Positions 7,900 through 17,521 of a stretch of 64,000 nt of DNA are shown here, in pieces. The translations under genes were made by a program, and so were the position numbers. How positions within the stretch are numbered: the stretch's first letter is position 1; each line of letters opens with the position of its first letter. The notes beneath the pieces are model-generated. The model saw only the letters and a program-made list of their open reading frames with translations, did no database searches and was not told where the DNA came from. Where the stretch lies: the NCBI GenBank assembly GCA_900772415.1, contig CAAHEC010000054.1:15358-79357 (forward strand). Reading direction: 5' to 3'. This DNA is from Bacilli bacterium (GTDB taxonomy: Bacteria > Bacillota_I > Bacilli_A > RF39 > UBA660).

Positions 7900-10800
7900 T
7901 ACGTCTAATTTAACTTCTAATCCATTTAAATCATATTCTAAAGTTAAATTAGTTTTTTTAATTAATTCTACACTTAAAGTCTCTTTCTTAATCATATCTT
8001 CAAAAGAATTAATTACATTATCAAATTTTTCATTTGCTTCATAATATAATTTTATTCTGTCTGAAACATCAAAGTCTTTTTGTTTTCTTAAGTTTTGAAC
8101 TTTAGATATTAATTCTCTTGCAATACCCTCATTTATTAAGTCATCCGTTAACTTAGTATTTAATATTATGAAATTATTACCATCTTTTTGGGCGTCATAT
8201 CCTTCTTTAGCAGAAACTCTAATATCAACCATTTCTTCTGTTATATCAAATAACTTGCCATCAATTTCTATCGTTACAGCTTCACCGTTTTGAATAAACT
8301 TAATATCTTCGTTAGTTAGTTTTTTAAGTTCTTCTTGATATAGTTTTATTTTAGGCCCAAATATCCTACCTACTATCTTAAAGTTAGGTTTAACTTCAAA
8401 GTTCATATAAGTAGATAAATCATTTATATAAGTTATTTTCTTAACGTTTAACTCTTCTTTTATAAGTTCTTCTAAATCACCAATTAATTCTTTATCTTTA
8501 CCATCAATTAAAGCTTCACTAATTGGTTGTCTAACCTTTATTTTAACTTCTTCACGAGCATTTCTACCAAGTGAAATTAAGTTTCTAACTAAGTCCATCT
8601 TGTTTTCTATTCTATCATTTACAAGTGATAAATCAGCCTTAGGAAAATCGCTTAAGTGAACTGACTTTTCGTTTGTTAAATCTTTATATATCTCTTCTGC
8701 CGTATAAGGTGCAATTGGAGCGATTATCTTACATAGTCCAACTAAAACTTCATAAGTTGTTTTATAAACAGACTTCTTAGAATCATCTAAAGTGCTTGAC
8801 CAGAATCTACGTCTATTTCTTCTTATGTACCAGTTAGATAAATCTTCTGATACAAAGTTAGTAACACTTCTTACTACCTTAGTTAAGTCATATTCATCAT
8901 ATGCCTTTGTTACGTAATTGAGTAATTTATTATATTTAGAAATTAACCATTTATCTATTTCTTCTCTTTTTTCGTATGCTACATCAAAGCTTAATGGATC
9001 AACGTTATCAGTATTTGCATAAAGAGCGAAAAACGAATAAGTGTTTTTTAAAGTAGAGAAGAATTTTGAGTATACTTCCTTTAAACCTTCCTCATCAAAC
9101 TTAACAGGTGTCCAAACTGGAGATACATAAGGTAAATACCATCTTATTGTATCTGCACCATACTTTTTCATAGTTGTAAATGGTTCTACTACGTTACCTC
9201 TTGATTTATGCATCTTTTGGCCATCTTTATCTAGTAGTAAATCATTTACCAATACGTTTTTATATGGACTTTTACCAGTTACAAAAGTAGATATTACAAG
9301 AAGTGAATAAAACCATCCACGGGTTTGGTCGATACCTTCACAGATAAAGTCTGCTGGAAATTGTTCTTTCCATAACTCTTTGTTTTCAAATGGATAATGA
9401 TATTGTGCAAAAGGCATTGCGCCAGAGTCAAACCAGCAGTCTATTACGTCACTACATCTTGTCATAACGCCACCGCATTTAGAACATTTTAAGTGTACAT
9501 CATCAACGTATGGTCTGTGTAATTCTATGTTTTCATCAATATCTTCTATCGCGTTTTCTTTTAATTCTTTTCTAGAACCTATCATAACTGAGTTTCCGCA
9601 TGAACAGGTCCAATAAGGAAGTGGCGTACCCCAGTATCTTTGTCTTGAAATAGCCCAGTCTTTTAACTCTTCAAGCCAGTTTCCAAAACGTTTTTCACCA
9701 ACGTAAGCTGGATACCAGTTAACCTTTTTATTTTCTTCTATTATCTTGTCTTTAAACTTAGTTACTTCTAGATAATATGATGGTTTTGAATAGTATAAAA
9801 GTGGTGACTTACATCTCCAGCAGTGAGGATAATTATGCATTATTCTTTGTTTTTTAAATAATTTGTCATTAGCTTTTAACCATTTAATTACTTCTATATC
9901 GGCATCAAATACTTTCATACCTTTCCAAGGACCTGCATTATAGCATCCATCTTCTCCTACTGGGTTTAAATATGGTAAGTTATATTTTTTTCCAACTAAG
10001 GCATCATCTTCACCAAAAGCTGGTGCAATATGAACTACGCCCGTTCCATCTTCCATTGTAACGTAAGTATCACAAGTTACGAAGAAAGCTTTTTTATCAA
10101 CACTTAAGAATGGTAATAACTGTTCATACTCTGTATATTCTAAGTCTTTACCCGTATATTCCTCAAGTACTTTAACATCATCACCTAAAACCTTGCTTAC
10201 TAATGCTTTAGCTAAAATAAACTTATATCCCATAGATTCTACTTTAACGTATGTTTCATTAGGGTTTACGCATAACGCAACGTTAGATAAAAGTGTCCAA
10301 GGAGTTGTTGTCCAAACAAGGAAATAAGCATCTTCATCCTTTTTCTTCATTGGAACAATAACGGTATCTACCGATACTTCTTTATAACCTTGTGCAACTT
10401 CATGAGATGCAAGAGAAGTACCACATCTAGGACAATATGGAGTTATTTTAACACCTTCATAGAATAATCCTTCATCAAAGAATTTCTTTAGTATCCACCA
10501 TTCTGTTTCTATGTAGTTATTATCGTATGTAATATATCTGTTTTTAGTATCAATAAATTGTCCCATTTGATCAGTAAGTTCGGTAAATGCTTCCTCATTT
10601 TCCCATACCGCTTCACGGCATTTTTTATTAAATGCTTCAATACCAAATTTTTCAATGTCCTTTTTACCATTAAATCCTAATTCTTTTTCTATTTGTACTT
10701 CAACTGGAAGTCCGTGAGTATCCCACCCTATTTTACGTAATACTCTTTTGCCTTGCATTGTTTTGTACTTACAAAACGCATCTTTTAAGAATTTTGCTAC

Positions 10801-10983
10801 CATGTGATGAATACCTGGCTTACCATTAGCAGTTGCAGGTCCATCATAGAATACCCAGTTTTCCTTACCCTTTCTATTTTCTATCGTTTCATTTAAAATA
10901 TCTTCTTTTTTCCATTCTTTTAAGATATCTTGCTCATTTTCCCAAACATCTTTTTTAGAAAGTTCTCGAAATTGTTTACTCAT
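7888..10983 (-). CDS. ileS: Isoleucyl-tRNA synthetase
   Basis: 1031 residues from ATG 10981-10983, which has a strong AAGGAGG upstream; an in-frame extension into the T-box leader is ignored. Class I signatures are clear: HIGH-like GIHHMV near residue 58, the KMSKS loop as KMHKSRGN, the editing domain (YVTMEDGTGVVHIAPAFGEDD), and an anticodon-binding C-terminus. This is the longer 'eukaryote-like' type (lacking the C-terminal zinc finger of the E. coli type but with an internal CxxC...CxxC cluster, CRCK/CSKCGG). It charges tRNA-Ile and is controlled by the T-box leader just upstream. Confidence 0.96.
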   Translation of the reverse strand: MSKQFRELSKKDVWENEQDILKEWKKEDILNETIENRKGKENWVFYDGPATANGKPGIHHMVAKFLKDAFCKYKTMQGKRVLRKIGWDTHGLPVEVQIEKELGFNGKKDIEKFGIEAFNKKCREAVWENEEAFTELTDQMGQFIDTKNRYITYDNNYIETEWWILKKFFDEGLFYEGVKITPYCPRCGTSLASHEVAQGYKEVSVDTVIVPMKKKDEDAYFLVWTTTPWTLLSNVALCVNPNETYVKVESMGYKFILAKALVSKVLGDDVKVLEEYTGKDLEYTEYEQLLPFLSVDKKAFFVTCDTYVTMEDGTGVVHIAPAFGEDDALVGKKYNLPYLNPVGEDGCYNAGPWKGMKVFDADIEVIKWLKANDKLFKKQRIMHNYPHCWRCKSPLLYYSKPSYYLEVTKFKDKIIEENKKVNWYPAYVGEKRFGNWLEELKDWAISRQRYWGTPLPYWTCSCGNSVMIGSRKELKENAIEDIDENIELHRPYVDDVHLKCSKCGGVMTRCSDVIDCWFDSGAMPFAQYHYPFENKELWKEQFPADFICEGIDQTRGWFYSLLVISTFVTGKSPYKNVLVNDLLLDKDGQKMHKSRGNVVEPFTTMKKYGADTIRWYLPYVSPVWTPVKFDEEGLKEVYSKFFSTLKNTYSFFALYANTDNVDPLSFDVAYEKREEIDKWLISKYNKLLNYVTKAYDEYDLTKVVRSVTNFVSEDLSNWYIRRNRRRFWSSTLDDSKKSVYKTTYEVLVGLCKIIAPIAPYTAEEIYKDLTNEKSVHLSDFPKADLSLVNDRIENKMDLVRNLISLGRNAREEVKIKVRQPISEALIDGKDKELIGDLEELIKEELNVKKITYINDLSTYMNFEVKPNFKIVGRIFGPKIKLYQEELKKLTNEDIKFIQNGEAVTIEIDGKLFDITEEMVDIRVSAKEGYDAQKDGNNFIILNTKLTDDLINEGIARELISKVQNLRKQKDFDVSDRIKLYYEANEKFDNVINSFEDMIKKETLSVELIKKTNLTLEYDLNGLEVKLDVERA

Positions 10984-10989
10984 TTTTTC

Positions 10990-11245
10990 CTCCTTAAATA
11001 TAAAAAAATCATCCTTTAATAAAGGACGATTTGATAACCGCGGTACCACCTTAATTTACATCATAATGATATACACTTAAGTAGTTTTAACGCTTACAAG
11101 CGATGTATCTTACTATTATTTCAGATACATACATCAGAAGTGATTCTTATAATGTTTCCTTAATCTACATCTCACCAATTAGTAGAATCTCTTATAAATT
11201 CACATTATAACGTCTTCGTCTTTTGCTTTATGACTTATATTTTAT
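10990..11245 (-). promoter_or_regulatory. T-box riboswitch (Ile) controlling ileS
   Basis: The leader contains the T-box core GGTGGTACCGCGG (complement of 11038-11050), a stem I with AGAGATTC...GGTGAGATG, and a specifier region AAGAATCACTTCTGATG in which ATC (11142-11144) is the likely Ile codon. A terminator hairpin with T-run (11004-11032) lies between the T-box and the start codon. Uncharged tRNA-Ile would stabilise the antiterminator and allow ileS transcription. Confidence 0.93.
11004..11032 (-). terminator. T-box-controlled terminator of ileS leader
   Basis: Stem AAATCGTCCTTT / AAAGGATGATTT followed by a T-run on the minus strand; its 5' arm competes with the T-box antiterminator. Confidence 0.85.
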
Positions 11246-11269
11246 CATAATTTATAAAATAATCAAGGC

Positions 11270-11668
11270 CTAAAAATCTTCCGAAATATTTTTTGTTCTT
11301 CCTCTTTTAGGTTCTTCTTCATCTGTCATTTTACCCTGAACATTTATGTTTTTTGGAGCACATAAAAATATACCATCACCTAATTTTTGCATAGTTCCAC
11401 CAATTGCATATAAACATCCTGATACAAAGTCTATTATTCTTTTGCCTTGATCTGGTGTTACTCTTTTTAAATTAACTACAACCGTGTTTCTCTTTTTTAG
11501 GTAATCTGCAATTTGTTGTGATTCAGAATAAGCTCTAGGTTCAAGTAAAATCATCTTAGAACCTTCCTGAGTTTCCTCTTTATTAGCTTCTTCAACGCTT
11601 AAAGTATAGTATTCATCTTCACTAGATATATCACTTCCACCTAAAAATTTCTTTAAACTAAATGCCAT
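11270..11668 (-). CDS. sepF: Cell division protein SepF
   Basis: 132 residues. An N-terminal amphipathic helix (MAFSLKKFLGG) for membrane binding and an acidic linker are followed by the SepF core: ILLEPRAYSESQQIADYLKKRNTVVVNLKRV, RIIDFVSGCLYAIGGTMQKLGDGIFLCAP. SepF anchors FtsZ rings to the membrane. The adjacency to ileS mirrors the Bacillus sepF-ylmG-ylmH-divIVA-ileS cluster with the middle genes missing. GGAGGG precedes ATG. Confidence 0.95.
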   Translation of the reverse strand: MAFSLKKFLGGSDISSEDEYYTLSVEEANKEETQEGSKMILLEPRAYSESQQIADYLKKRNTVVVNLKRVTPDQGKRIIDFVSGCLYAIGGTMQKLGDGIFLCAPKNINVQGKMTDEEEPKRGRTKNISEDF

Positions 11669-11684
11669 TTTTATCCCTCCAAAT

Positions 11685-11712
11685 ATTTCTACTACTATTT
11701 CTACTACTATTT
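11685..11712 (-). repeat. Short 12-bp tandem repeat in the sepF leader
   Basis: The unit ATTTCTACTACT (plus strand) occurs twice and begins a third time, directly upstream of the sepF Shine-Dalgarno. Confidence 0.6.
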
Positions 11713-11816
11713 ATAAAAATATTTTAACACAAATATAAAAAATAATAAATAGATATAACAAAAAAACAGAATTTTTTTATAAAAACAAAATTAATAAAAA
11801 GTTTTTTAATAATAAA

Positions 11817-11839
11817 AAGAGCTTATTAATTAAGCTCTT
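11817..11839 (-). terminator. Terminator at the end of efp
   Basis: Hairpin AAGAGCTTA/TAAGCTCTT overlapping the efp stop codon, followed by a T-run on the minus strand. Confidence 0.75.
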
Positions 11840-12387
11840 GATACATACTTACCATCTTTAGTAGACACTAATACAGTTTCACCTTCACCTATAAATAATG
11901 GAACTTTTATAACCATGCCATTTTCTAATGTTGCATCCTTCTGGGCACCTTGCGATGTATTACCCTTAACTGCTTGTTCTGTTGCTGTAATAGTATAAGC
12001 AATTTTTTCTGGTAAATTAAGTCCAATTAGTTCTTCACCATAATAAATTAAACTAACTTCTAAATTTTCCTTTAAATATTTTAAATCATCACCTATTTGA
12101 CTTGCATTTAGTTCAACTTGTTCATAAGTATTCATATCCATAAAACTATAAGAATTACCAGCTTGATATAAATATTGCATAGGTTTTCTTTGAACTATTG
12201 CCTTAGCTAGTTTTACGCTACTGTTATAAGTTTTCTCAACTATAGCGCCAGTTCTTAAGTTTTTAAGTTTCATTTTAACAAAAGCGGCACCCTTACCTGG
12301 TTTAACATGGGAAAAATCAAGTACTTGATATACGTTTCCTTCATCTTCTACTGTCATACCATTTTTAATATCATTTACGTTTACCAT
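11830..12387 (-). CDS. efp: Translation elongation factor P
   Basis: 185 residues, full length: KOW-like domain I (VNDIKNGMTVEDEGNVYQVLDFSHVKPGKGAAFVKMKLKN, split here as the typical 'HVKPGKG' loop at about 28-34) and two OB domains, with the family end signature GxxxxVPxFI (MVIKVPLFIGEGE). The conserved lysine of the PGKG loop that contacts the P-site tRNA is present. EF-P relieves stalling at polyproline. Confidence 0.96.
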   Translation of the reverse strand: MVNVNDIKNGMTVEDEGNVYQVLDFSHVKPGKGAAFVKMKLKNLRTGAIVEKTYNSSVKLAKAIVQRKPMQYLYQAGNSYSFMDMNTYEQVELNASQIGDDLKYLKENLEVSLIYYGEELIGLNLPEKIAYTITATEQAVKGNTSQGAQKDATLENGMVIKVPLFIGEGETVLVSTKDGKYVSRA

Positions 12388-12403
12388 TCATTTACTCCTT
12401 TCT

Positions 12404-12429
12404 TAAAAAATAAGCCTTTTAGCTTATTA
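12404..12429 (-). terminator. Terminator after rpmG
   Basis: Hairpin AATAAGC/GCTTATT followed by TTTTTT on the minus strand. Confidence 0.7.
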
Positions 12430-12597
12430 ATTTTTAGTTTCTTTGTGTTTTGTGTGTTCTCTACACTTTGGACAATACTTACTAATTTCCATACGCTCAG
12501 GAGTGTTTACTTTGTTTTTTTCAACGCGGTAGTTTAATTCTCCACACTTAGGGCATTTTAAAGTAACATTAGCTCTATTCTCATTCTTTTTTGCCAT
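12427..12597 (-). CDS. rpmG: 50S ribosomal protein L33
   Basis: 56 residues read from ATG 12595-12597 to TAA 12427-12429. The translation starts MAKKNENRANVTLKCPKCGE and contains two CxxC pairs (CPKC twice), so it is the zinc-binding form of L33. AAAAGGAGGGG precedes the start. A component of the large ribosomal subunit near the E site. The gene is in the intergenic gap between efp and the PBP gene. Confidence 0.93.
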   Translation of the reverse strand: MAKKNENRANVTLKCPKCGELNYRVEKNKVNTPERMEISKYCPKCREHTKHKETKN

Positions 12598-12642
12598 ATT
12601 AAATTCCCCTCCTTTTCGGATAACTAAAGGTATTATACCAAA

Positions 12643-14676
12643 TTATTTGTAAATTTCAAAGAAAATATTACAAATTCTTGATACAATTCTTTTATTTACG
12701 TTAGAAGTATATGTATAATTACCATTTTTATAGCTAATATGTGGTGAAATAGATACAATACTCATCTTAGGATCATCATAAGGGGCATATCCTATAAATG
12801 ATTTACTATAAGTTTCAGTATCAACTACTCCATCTTTATTTGAATCATAAAAGCTTTCAGAAGTTCCAGTTTTTCCAGCTGGATTTAAAATATTTCCCAT
12901 GTATCCTCTTCCTAAAGGGCCTTGCATAACACTTTTTAGCCCTTCATTTACACGATCAAAATATTTTTTATCTATCGAAGAGGTATTCAAAAGCATTCTT
13001 TCATATTTTGTCTTAATAGAACCTAAATCATTTGAATTTGTACTATATCTTATTTCATTTACCAGATTAAGTTTATATCTTTCTCCATGATTTATCAAAG
13101 TATTTAAATAACTTGCAAGTTGCATGACAGAATATGTATCATACTGACCAATAGAGTAATTTAAAAGTAGACCTACGTTTGATGCTTTTCCCTTGTATCC
13201 TTCTGTTTCAAATGGAAGATCAACACCAGATTTAACTCCTAAGCCCAATTCCTTAAAAACACTTCTATAAGTATTTATGGCACTATCATCTATTTTGATT
13301 GGCATATTATAATAATAATTAACACCAGCAATTTTAAGCGCTAACTGAAATTGATAAGAATTAGAAGAATAAGTTAAAGCACTTATATCATTTAAAGCTC
13401 CTAAAGATGTACTCCATGAACACTTTTTAGGCGTATTCTTAAATTTTATACACTTATCATAAAATACATCTCCAATGTTAAGCATTCCAGTTTTATAACC
13501 AGTTAACATTGAAGCTCCCTTAACTATAGAACCTGGGGTATCACTACCAGTTAACAAATTAGTTGTATAATCGCTTATTTTATAACCACTGCTTGTATTT
13601 ATTATTTGTTTAGATGCCATAGCTAGTATTTCACCTGTTTTAGGATTAGTTATGATAACCGATGTATGGTCAAAATATTTTGTATTAGCTTCATCTTTTG
13701 CTTTTAAAAGTTCCTCTTTTATAATATTTTCTAATTCTTTTTGCAAATTAATATCTATGGATAATACTATATCATTGCCCCTAGAACCCTTTTTTATTAA
13801 TGTTTTTTTGCCATTTTTGATACTATAATAATCTTTTGAGCCACGCATTTCATCTTCATATTGTAATTCTAAATAACTAAGTCCTACTCTATCATTAAGC
13901 TTATAGCCCTTATTTAAATATAAAGCCCTATTTTCGTTTGGAATACCATTTTTGCTAGTTGATACATTTCCCAAAATTTGTCTTAAGGTATCACCATAAG
14001 GATATACTCTTTTCCAAGAAGTTGAAATATCAACACCCTTTAGTTTACTTAAATTTTGTGCAACATAAGCATATTCACTACTTGTTGCATCATCTTTAAT
14101 TGTTTTCAAATCATAATAATAGCCATTATTCATAAGATAATAAACATAGGCAGCTTTTTTATCTATATCATTAAACTTACTTAATTCATCACTTGTCACT
14201 CTATCTATTTTTAGTTTTTCTATCTTACTTGCCTTTATTTTTCTTCTTTCATATAATTCCTTTTCCTTTTTAGTTATCTTTTTTTCACCCTCTTTAGGAT
14301 TTTTAATAAGCCAAAAACGTTTTAAATCATATAATTTTAAATTTTCATAGTCTAGACTTAAATTTTTAGCAAGTTCATAACTTATTTTTATTTCATCATT
14401 TAAAGTTGTTTTATTATCTTTTTTATAACTTATAAGATTGGTACCGACATTATCTACAATTACATTATAATTTTTATCTAATATCCTTCCTCTTGGCATG
14501 GATGGTCCATATACCTTTTTAACAGATAAATCATTTAGATTTTTTATTGAAGCTTTTGTATTAAATAGTTGTAAATAACCAATTCTAACAATTATTATAA
14601 AAAAACAAACTATTATAAATAAAAGAAAAAACAAGGTTCTATTCTTAATTATAACTTCAATATTTTTATTTTTCAT
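12643..14676 (-). CDS. Class B penicillin-binding protein (peptidoglycan transpeptidase)
   Basis: 677 residues. A membrane anchor at about 12-32 is followed by the dimerisation region containing SMPRGRILDKN, then the transpeptidase domain with SIVK (TPGSIVKGASM), SSN (YSSNSYQFQ) and KTG (AGKTGTSESF) motifs. All catalytic residues are present. The architecture is PBP2/PBP2x-like; no PASTA domains are present. A SEDS glycosyltransferase at 33.7 kb could be a partner but is not adjacent, so elongation versus division versus spore role is open. Confidence 0.9.
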   Translation of the reverse strand: MKNKNIEVIIKNRTLFFLLFIIVCFFIIIVRIGYLQLFNTKASIKNLNDLSVKKVYGPSMPRGRILDKNYNVIVDNVGTNLISYKKDNKTTLNDEIKISYELAKNLSLDYENLKLYDLKRFWLIKNPKEGEKKITKKEKELYERRKIKASKIEKLKIDRVTSDELSKFNDIDKKAAYVYYLMNNGYYYDLKTIKDDATSSEYAYVAQNLSKLKGVDISTSWKRVYPYGDTLRQILGNVSTSKNGIPNENRALYLNKGYKLNDRVGLSYLELQYEDEMRGSKDYYSIKNGKKTLIKKGSRGNDIVLSIDINLQKELENIIKEELLKAKDEANTKYFDHTSVIITNPKTGEILAMASKQIINTSSGYKISDYTTNLLTGSDTPGSIVKGASMLTGYKTGMLNIGDVFYDKCIKFKNTPKKCSWSTSLGALNDISALTYSSNSYQFQLALKIAGVNYYYNMPIKIDDSAINTYRSVFKELGLGVKSGVDLPFETEGYKGKASNVGLLLNYSIGQYDTYSVMQLASYLNTLINHGERYKLNLVNEIRYSTNSNDLGSIKTKYERMLLNTSSIDKKYFDRVNEGLKSVMQGPLGRGYMGNILNPAGKTGTSESFYDSNKDGVVDTETYSKSFIGYAPYDDPKMSIVSISPHISYKNGNYTYTSNVNKRIVSRICNIFFEIYK

Positions 14677-14738
14677 ATTTTTCTCCCTTAGTATATTATG
14701 TTAGACTTATGAATATAATATACGGGAGTTGATATATA

Positions 14739-14993
14739 ATGTATGAAATTTTAATAAAAGAATATCTAAAAAGATTATCTCTAAAGGATATTAATGAGTT
14801 TGCAAATAAAAATGCAATGCCTCTTTTACCTTCTGAAGATAAAATAATATATGATTTTATCATGAAAAACTGGAAAGAAGTATATTATAAAAATGATATT
14901 AATGTATTTAATGAATTAAAAGAAAAATTAAGTGAAAATACATATTCAAATATTTTAATTTTATATAAAGAATTAAAAAATAAAATAAAATAA
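14739..14993 (+). CDS. Small helical protein, unknown
   Basis: 84 residues, all predicted helical (MYEILIKEYLKRLSLKDI ... LPSEDKIIYDFIMKNW ... LYKELKNKIK), no membrane segment or signal. GGGAG lies about 10 bases upstream of ATG. Spacing and the next gene (tmcAL) suggest co-transcription. It is reminiscent of the short DUF2624-type helical proteins, but I cannot confirm this. Confidence 0.6.
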   Translation: MYEILIKEYLKRLSLKDINEFANKNAMPLLPSEDKIIYDFIMKNWKEVYYKNDINVFNELKEKLSENTYSNILILYKELKNKIK

Positions 14994-15046
14994 TTAAACT
15001 ATCTCTGAAAAATATGATATCATATTTAAAACGAGGTGAAAATATA

Positions 15047-16168
15047 GTGGAAAAAGTAGGAATAATTGCAGAATACAACCCATTTCATAACGGACATTTA
15101 TATCATTTAAATAAAGTTAAAAATATGTTTCCAAACAGCTATTTAATTCTCGTTTTAATAGGAAATTTTACTCAAAGAGCAGATATATCAATTATAAATA
15201 AATGGGATAAAACTAAAATAGCATTAGAATATGGTTTTGATTTAGTAGTTGAATTGCCATATAACATTGCAACATCATCTGCTAGCATATATGCTTTAGG
15301 AGCAATAGAAATATTAGATGAATTAAACTGTGATTACTTAGTATTTGGTTCCGAAACAAATGATGTAGAAAAATTTAAAGAAATAGCTATTAAAACAAGT
15401 AAAAATAAAATTTATCAAGATAAAATAAAATATTTTTTAGATAAAGGATTCAATTATCCAAAGTCATGTTCTTTAGCTTTAGAACATTTATTTAAAGATA
15501 AAATAGATAAACCAAATGATGTTTTAGCATTAGAATATGTAAGAAGTATAATTAATTTAAAAAGTAAAATTAAACCAATAAGTATAAAAAGAACCAATAA
15601 TTATAATGATACAAATATAAATGATAAAATAACAAGTGCAAGTTCTATAAGAAAAAACATATCTAACAAAGAACTAATAATTAATACATTGCCTAAAAAA
15701 TCTTATGATTTAATAAATAATATAAATTATGATGATTTTTTTAAGTATTTAAAATATGAAATATTAACAAATGATAATTTAAATGACATATTAGATGTTG
15801 ATGAGGGAATAGAAAATAAATTAAAAAAAGAAATTATAAGCGTAGATAAACTAGAAGATTTAATATTAAAGGTTAAATCTAAAAGATATTCTTATAATAG
15901 AATAAAAAGAATGTTACTTCATATACTAACAAAAACTAAAAAAGACTATGATAAAGAAGTTAAATATATAAGAGTACTTGGTATGAACTTAAATGGTATG
16001 AAAATACTAAAAGAAGCTAAAAAAAATAGCAATTTACAAATAGTTACAAAATTTAAAAAAGAATATTATAAGTTATTCGAAGATGATATAAAAGCAAGTA
16101 AGTTATATTCATTATTAACAAAGTATGATGTTAAAAGAGACTTTTCTAAGCCAATAATAAAGGACTGA
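15047..16168 (+). CDS. tmcAL: tRNA(Met) cytidine acetate ligase TmcAL (YlbM)
   Basis: 373 residues from GTG 15047, chosen for AGGTGA seven bases upstream and the family start VGIIAEYNPFHNGH. The HxGH nucleotidyltransferase motif (HNGH), the RADIS motif (FTQRADISIINKW) and VELPYNIATSSA are diagnostic. The enzyme makes N4-acetylcytidine at the wobble base of elongator tRNA-Met using acetate and ATP. Stops at TGA, supporting the standard code. Confidence 0.93.
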   Translation: MEKVGIIAEYNPFHNGHLYHLNKVKNMFPNSYLILVLIGNFTQRADISIINKWDKTKIALEYGFDLVVELPYNIATSSASIYALGAIEILDELNCDYLVFGSETNDVEKFKEIAIKTSKNKIYQDKIKYFLDKGFNYPKSCSLALEHLFKDKIDKPNDVLALEYVRSIINLKSKIKPISIKRTNNYNDTNINDKITSASSIRKNISNKELIINTLPKKSYDLINNINYDDFFKYLKYEILTNDNLNDILDVDEGIENKLKKEIISVDKLEDLILKVKSKRYSYNRIKRMLLHILTKTKKDYDKEVKYIRVLGMNLNGMKILKEAKKNSNLQIVTKFKKEYYKLFEDDIKASKLYSLLTKYDVKRDFSKPIIKD

Positions 16169-16187
16169 TCAATAGATTAGTCCTTTG
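16158..16187. terminator. Bidirectional terminator between tmcAL and spoVAE
   Basis: Arms AAAGGACT and AGTCCTTT around the tmcAL stop, between convergent genes. Confidence 0.75.
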
Positions 16188-16527
16188 CTTTAAATAAAAG
16201 AGTAAATATAAAACCAAATACAATTGCAGAAACTATACCGGTTGATGTTAAACTAAACATACCACCAAGTAATCCTAATAAACCCTTTTCTTTAGCGGCT
16301 GAAAGTGCCCCATGAATAAGAGAATGACCAAAGCTAGTTATTGGAACAAGACATCCTGCTCCAAACCATTTTATAAACTTATCATATAGACTAAATGAGT
16401 CTAAGAACGCACCTAAAATGACAAACATACTAGTTACATGTCCAGGAGTTAGTCTAGTATTATCTAAAATTACTTGCCCTAAAAGACAAACTCCCCCACA
16501 GAATAAAAATGAATATAAATAGATCAT
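16177..16527 (-). CDS. spoVAE: Stage V sporulation protein AE
   Basis: 116 residues, membrane protein with about four hydrophobic segments; family blocks CLLGQVILDNTRLTPGHVTS, GAGCLVPITSFGHSLIHGA and GLLGLLGGMFSLTSTGI are clear. Part of the SpoVA channel that loads Ca-dipicolinate into forespores and releases it on germination. Its start overlaps the spoVAD stop by 4 bp, showing translational coupling. Confidence 0.95.
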   Translation of the reverse strand: MIYLYSFLFCGGVCLLGQVILDNTRLTPGHVTSMFVILGAFLDSFSLYDKFIKWFGAGCLVPITSFGHSLIHGALSAAKEKGLLGLLGGMFSLTSTGIVSAIVFGFIFTLLFKAKD

Positions 16528-17519
16528 TTAATCACCTCCAAAACTACAGCATGAGATATTGATGGAATTGACAATTTCTGATTATTCATAGAAGGAGACA
16601 TTAAAGCTCCCGTTGCAACTATTAGAACTTTATTTAACTCATTATTTTTCATTTTATTTATTATTTCTGTATAGAAAACAAGTGGAAGACACGCTGGGCC
16701 ACTTCCTCCAGCATTAACTTTTTTCTGATTATTTCTATCATATATCATAGTTGCTGCATCGTTATATTTATCCTTTAGATCAATATCATATACTTCAATC
16801 ATATACTTTCTTAATATTTCTTTTCCATATACTCCTAAATCTCCAGTTAGTATAAGATCATAATCATCAACGTTAGTTTTAGTATTTGTTAAATGCTCAA
16901 ATATTACTCTAGCAGCAGAAGGAGCCATAACAGAACCCATATCATACACATCAGTAACACCAAGATCAGTTGTTGTTCCGATGGAGGCAGATGTAATTTT
17001 AATATAAGTTTGTTCTTTAGTTAATATACTACTTGTTGCACCTGTTACAGTAAAAGTAGACCTTTTAGGCTTAGGACATCCATATTCGACAGGATTACGA
17101 TACTGTCTTTCAGCAGTCATATTATGACAAGATACATTGCACATTACATTATTTATACTTTTATTTTGAAGAAGACTTGCTGCTAAAATAAACTCTTCAC
17201 AAACTGATGCACATGCATTATAAACACCCATAAAAGGCCTGTTAAATAAAACAGATGAATAGGCATTTGGAGTTATCTGATTAAGTAAGTCTGCACCTAA
17301 AATTACGTCCACATCATCCATTTTCATATTTGACTTATTAAGCAGCAAACTAACACTATCTGTAATCATCTTTATTTCCGCCTTTTCAAAGGTTTTTTCT
17401 CCCATATAATAATCATCATAAACTTTATCATAAAGCTTTCCAAAATTTCCTTCTTTTTCATCTAATCCAGCAACTGTAGATACTTCTTTTAAATAAACAT
17501 TATCAAAATTTATAGTCAT
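16524..17519 (-). CDS. spoVAD: Stage V sporulation protein AD
   Basis: 331 residues of thiolase fold. Recognised by MGEKTFEKAE, DVILGADLLNQITPNAYS, the active-site-like Cys region GVYNACASVCEEF, and GSGPACLPLVFYT. SpoVAD binds dipicolinic acid on the spore inner membrane. It sits between spoVAC (2 bp gap) and spoVAE (4 bp overlap). Confidence 0.96.
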   Translation of the reverse strand: MTINFDNVYLKEVSTVAGLDEKEGNFGKLYDKVYDDYYMGEKTFEKAEIKMITDSVSLLLNKSNMKMDDVDVILGADLLNQITPNAYSSVLFNRPFMGVYNACASVCEEFILAASLLQNKSINNVMCNVSCHNMTAERQYRNPVEYGCPKPKRSTFTVTGATSSILTKEQTYIKITSASIGTTTDLGVTDVYDMGSVMAPSAARVIFEHLTNTKTNVDDYDLILTGDLGVYGKEILRKYMIEVYDIDLKDKYNDAATMIYDRNNQKKVNAGGSGPACLPLVFYTEIINKMKNNELNKVLIVATGALMSPSMNNQKLSIPSISHAVVLEVIK

Positions 17520-17521
17520 AA

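Noticed and set aside
10984..11049. In-frame upstream extension of ileS by 22 codons
   Set aside because: It runs through the T-box core and terminator; the AAGGAGG site supports ATG 10981-10983.
11685..11712. Regulatory significance of the tandem repeat before sepF
   Set aside because: Only two and a half units of a simple sequence; listed as a repeat but not argued as functional.
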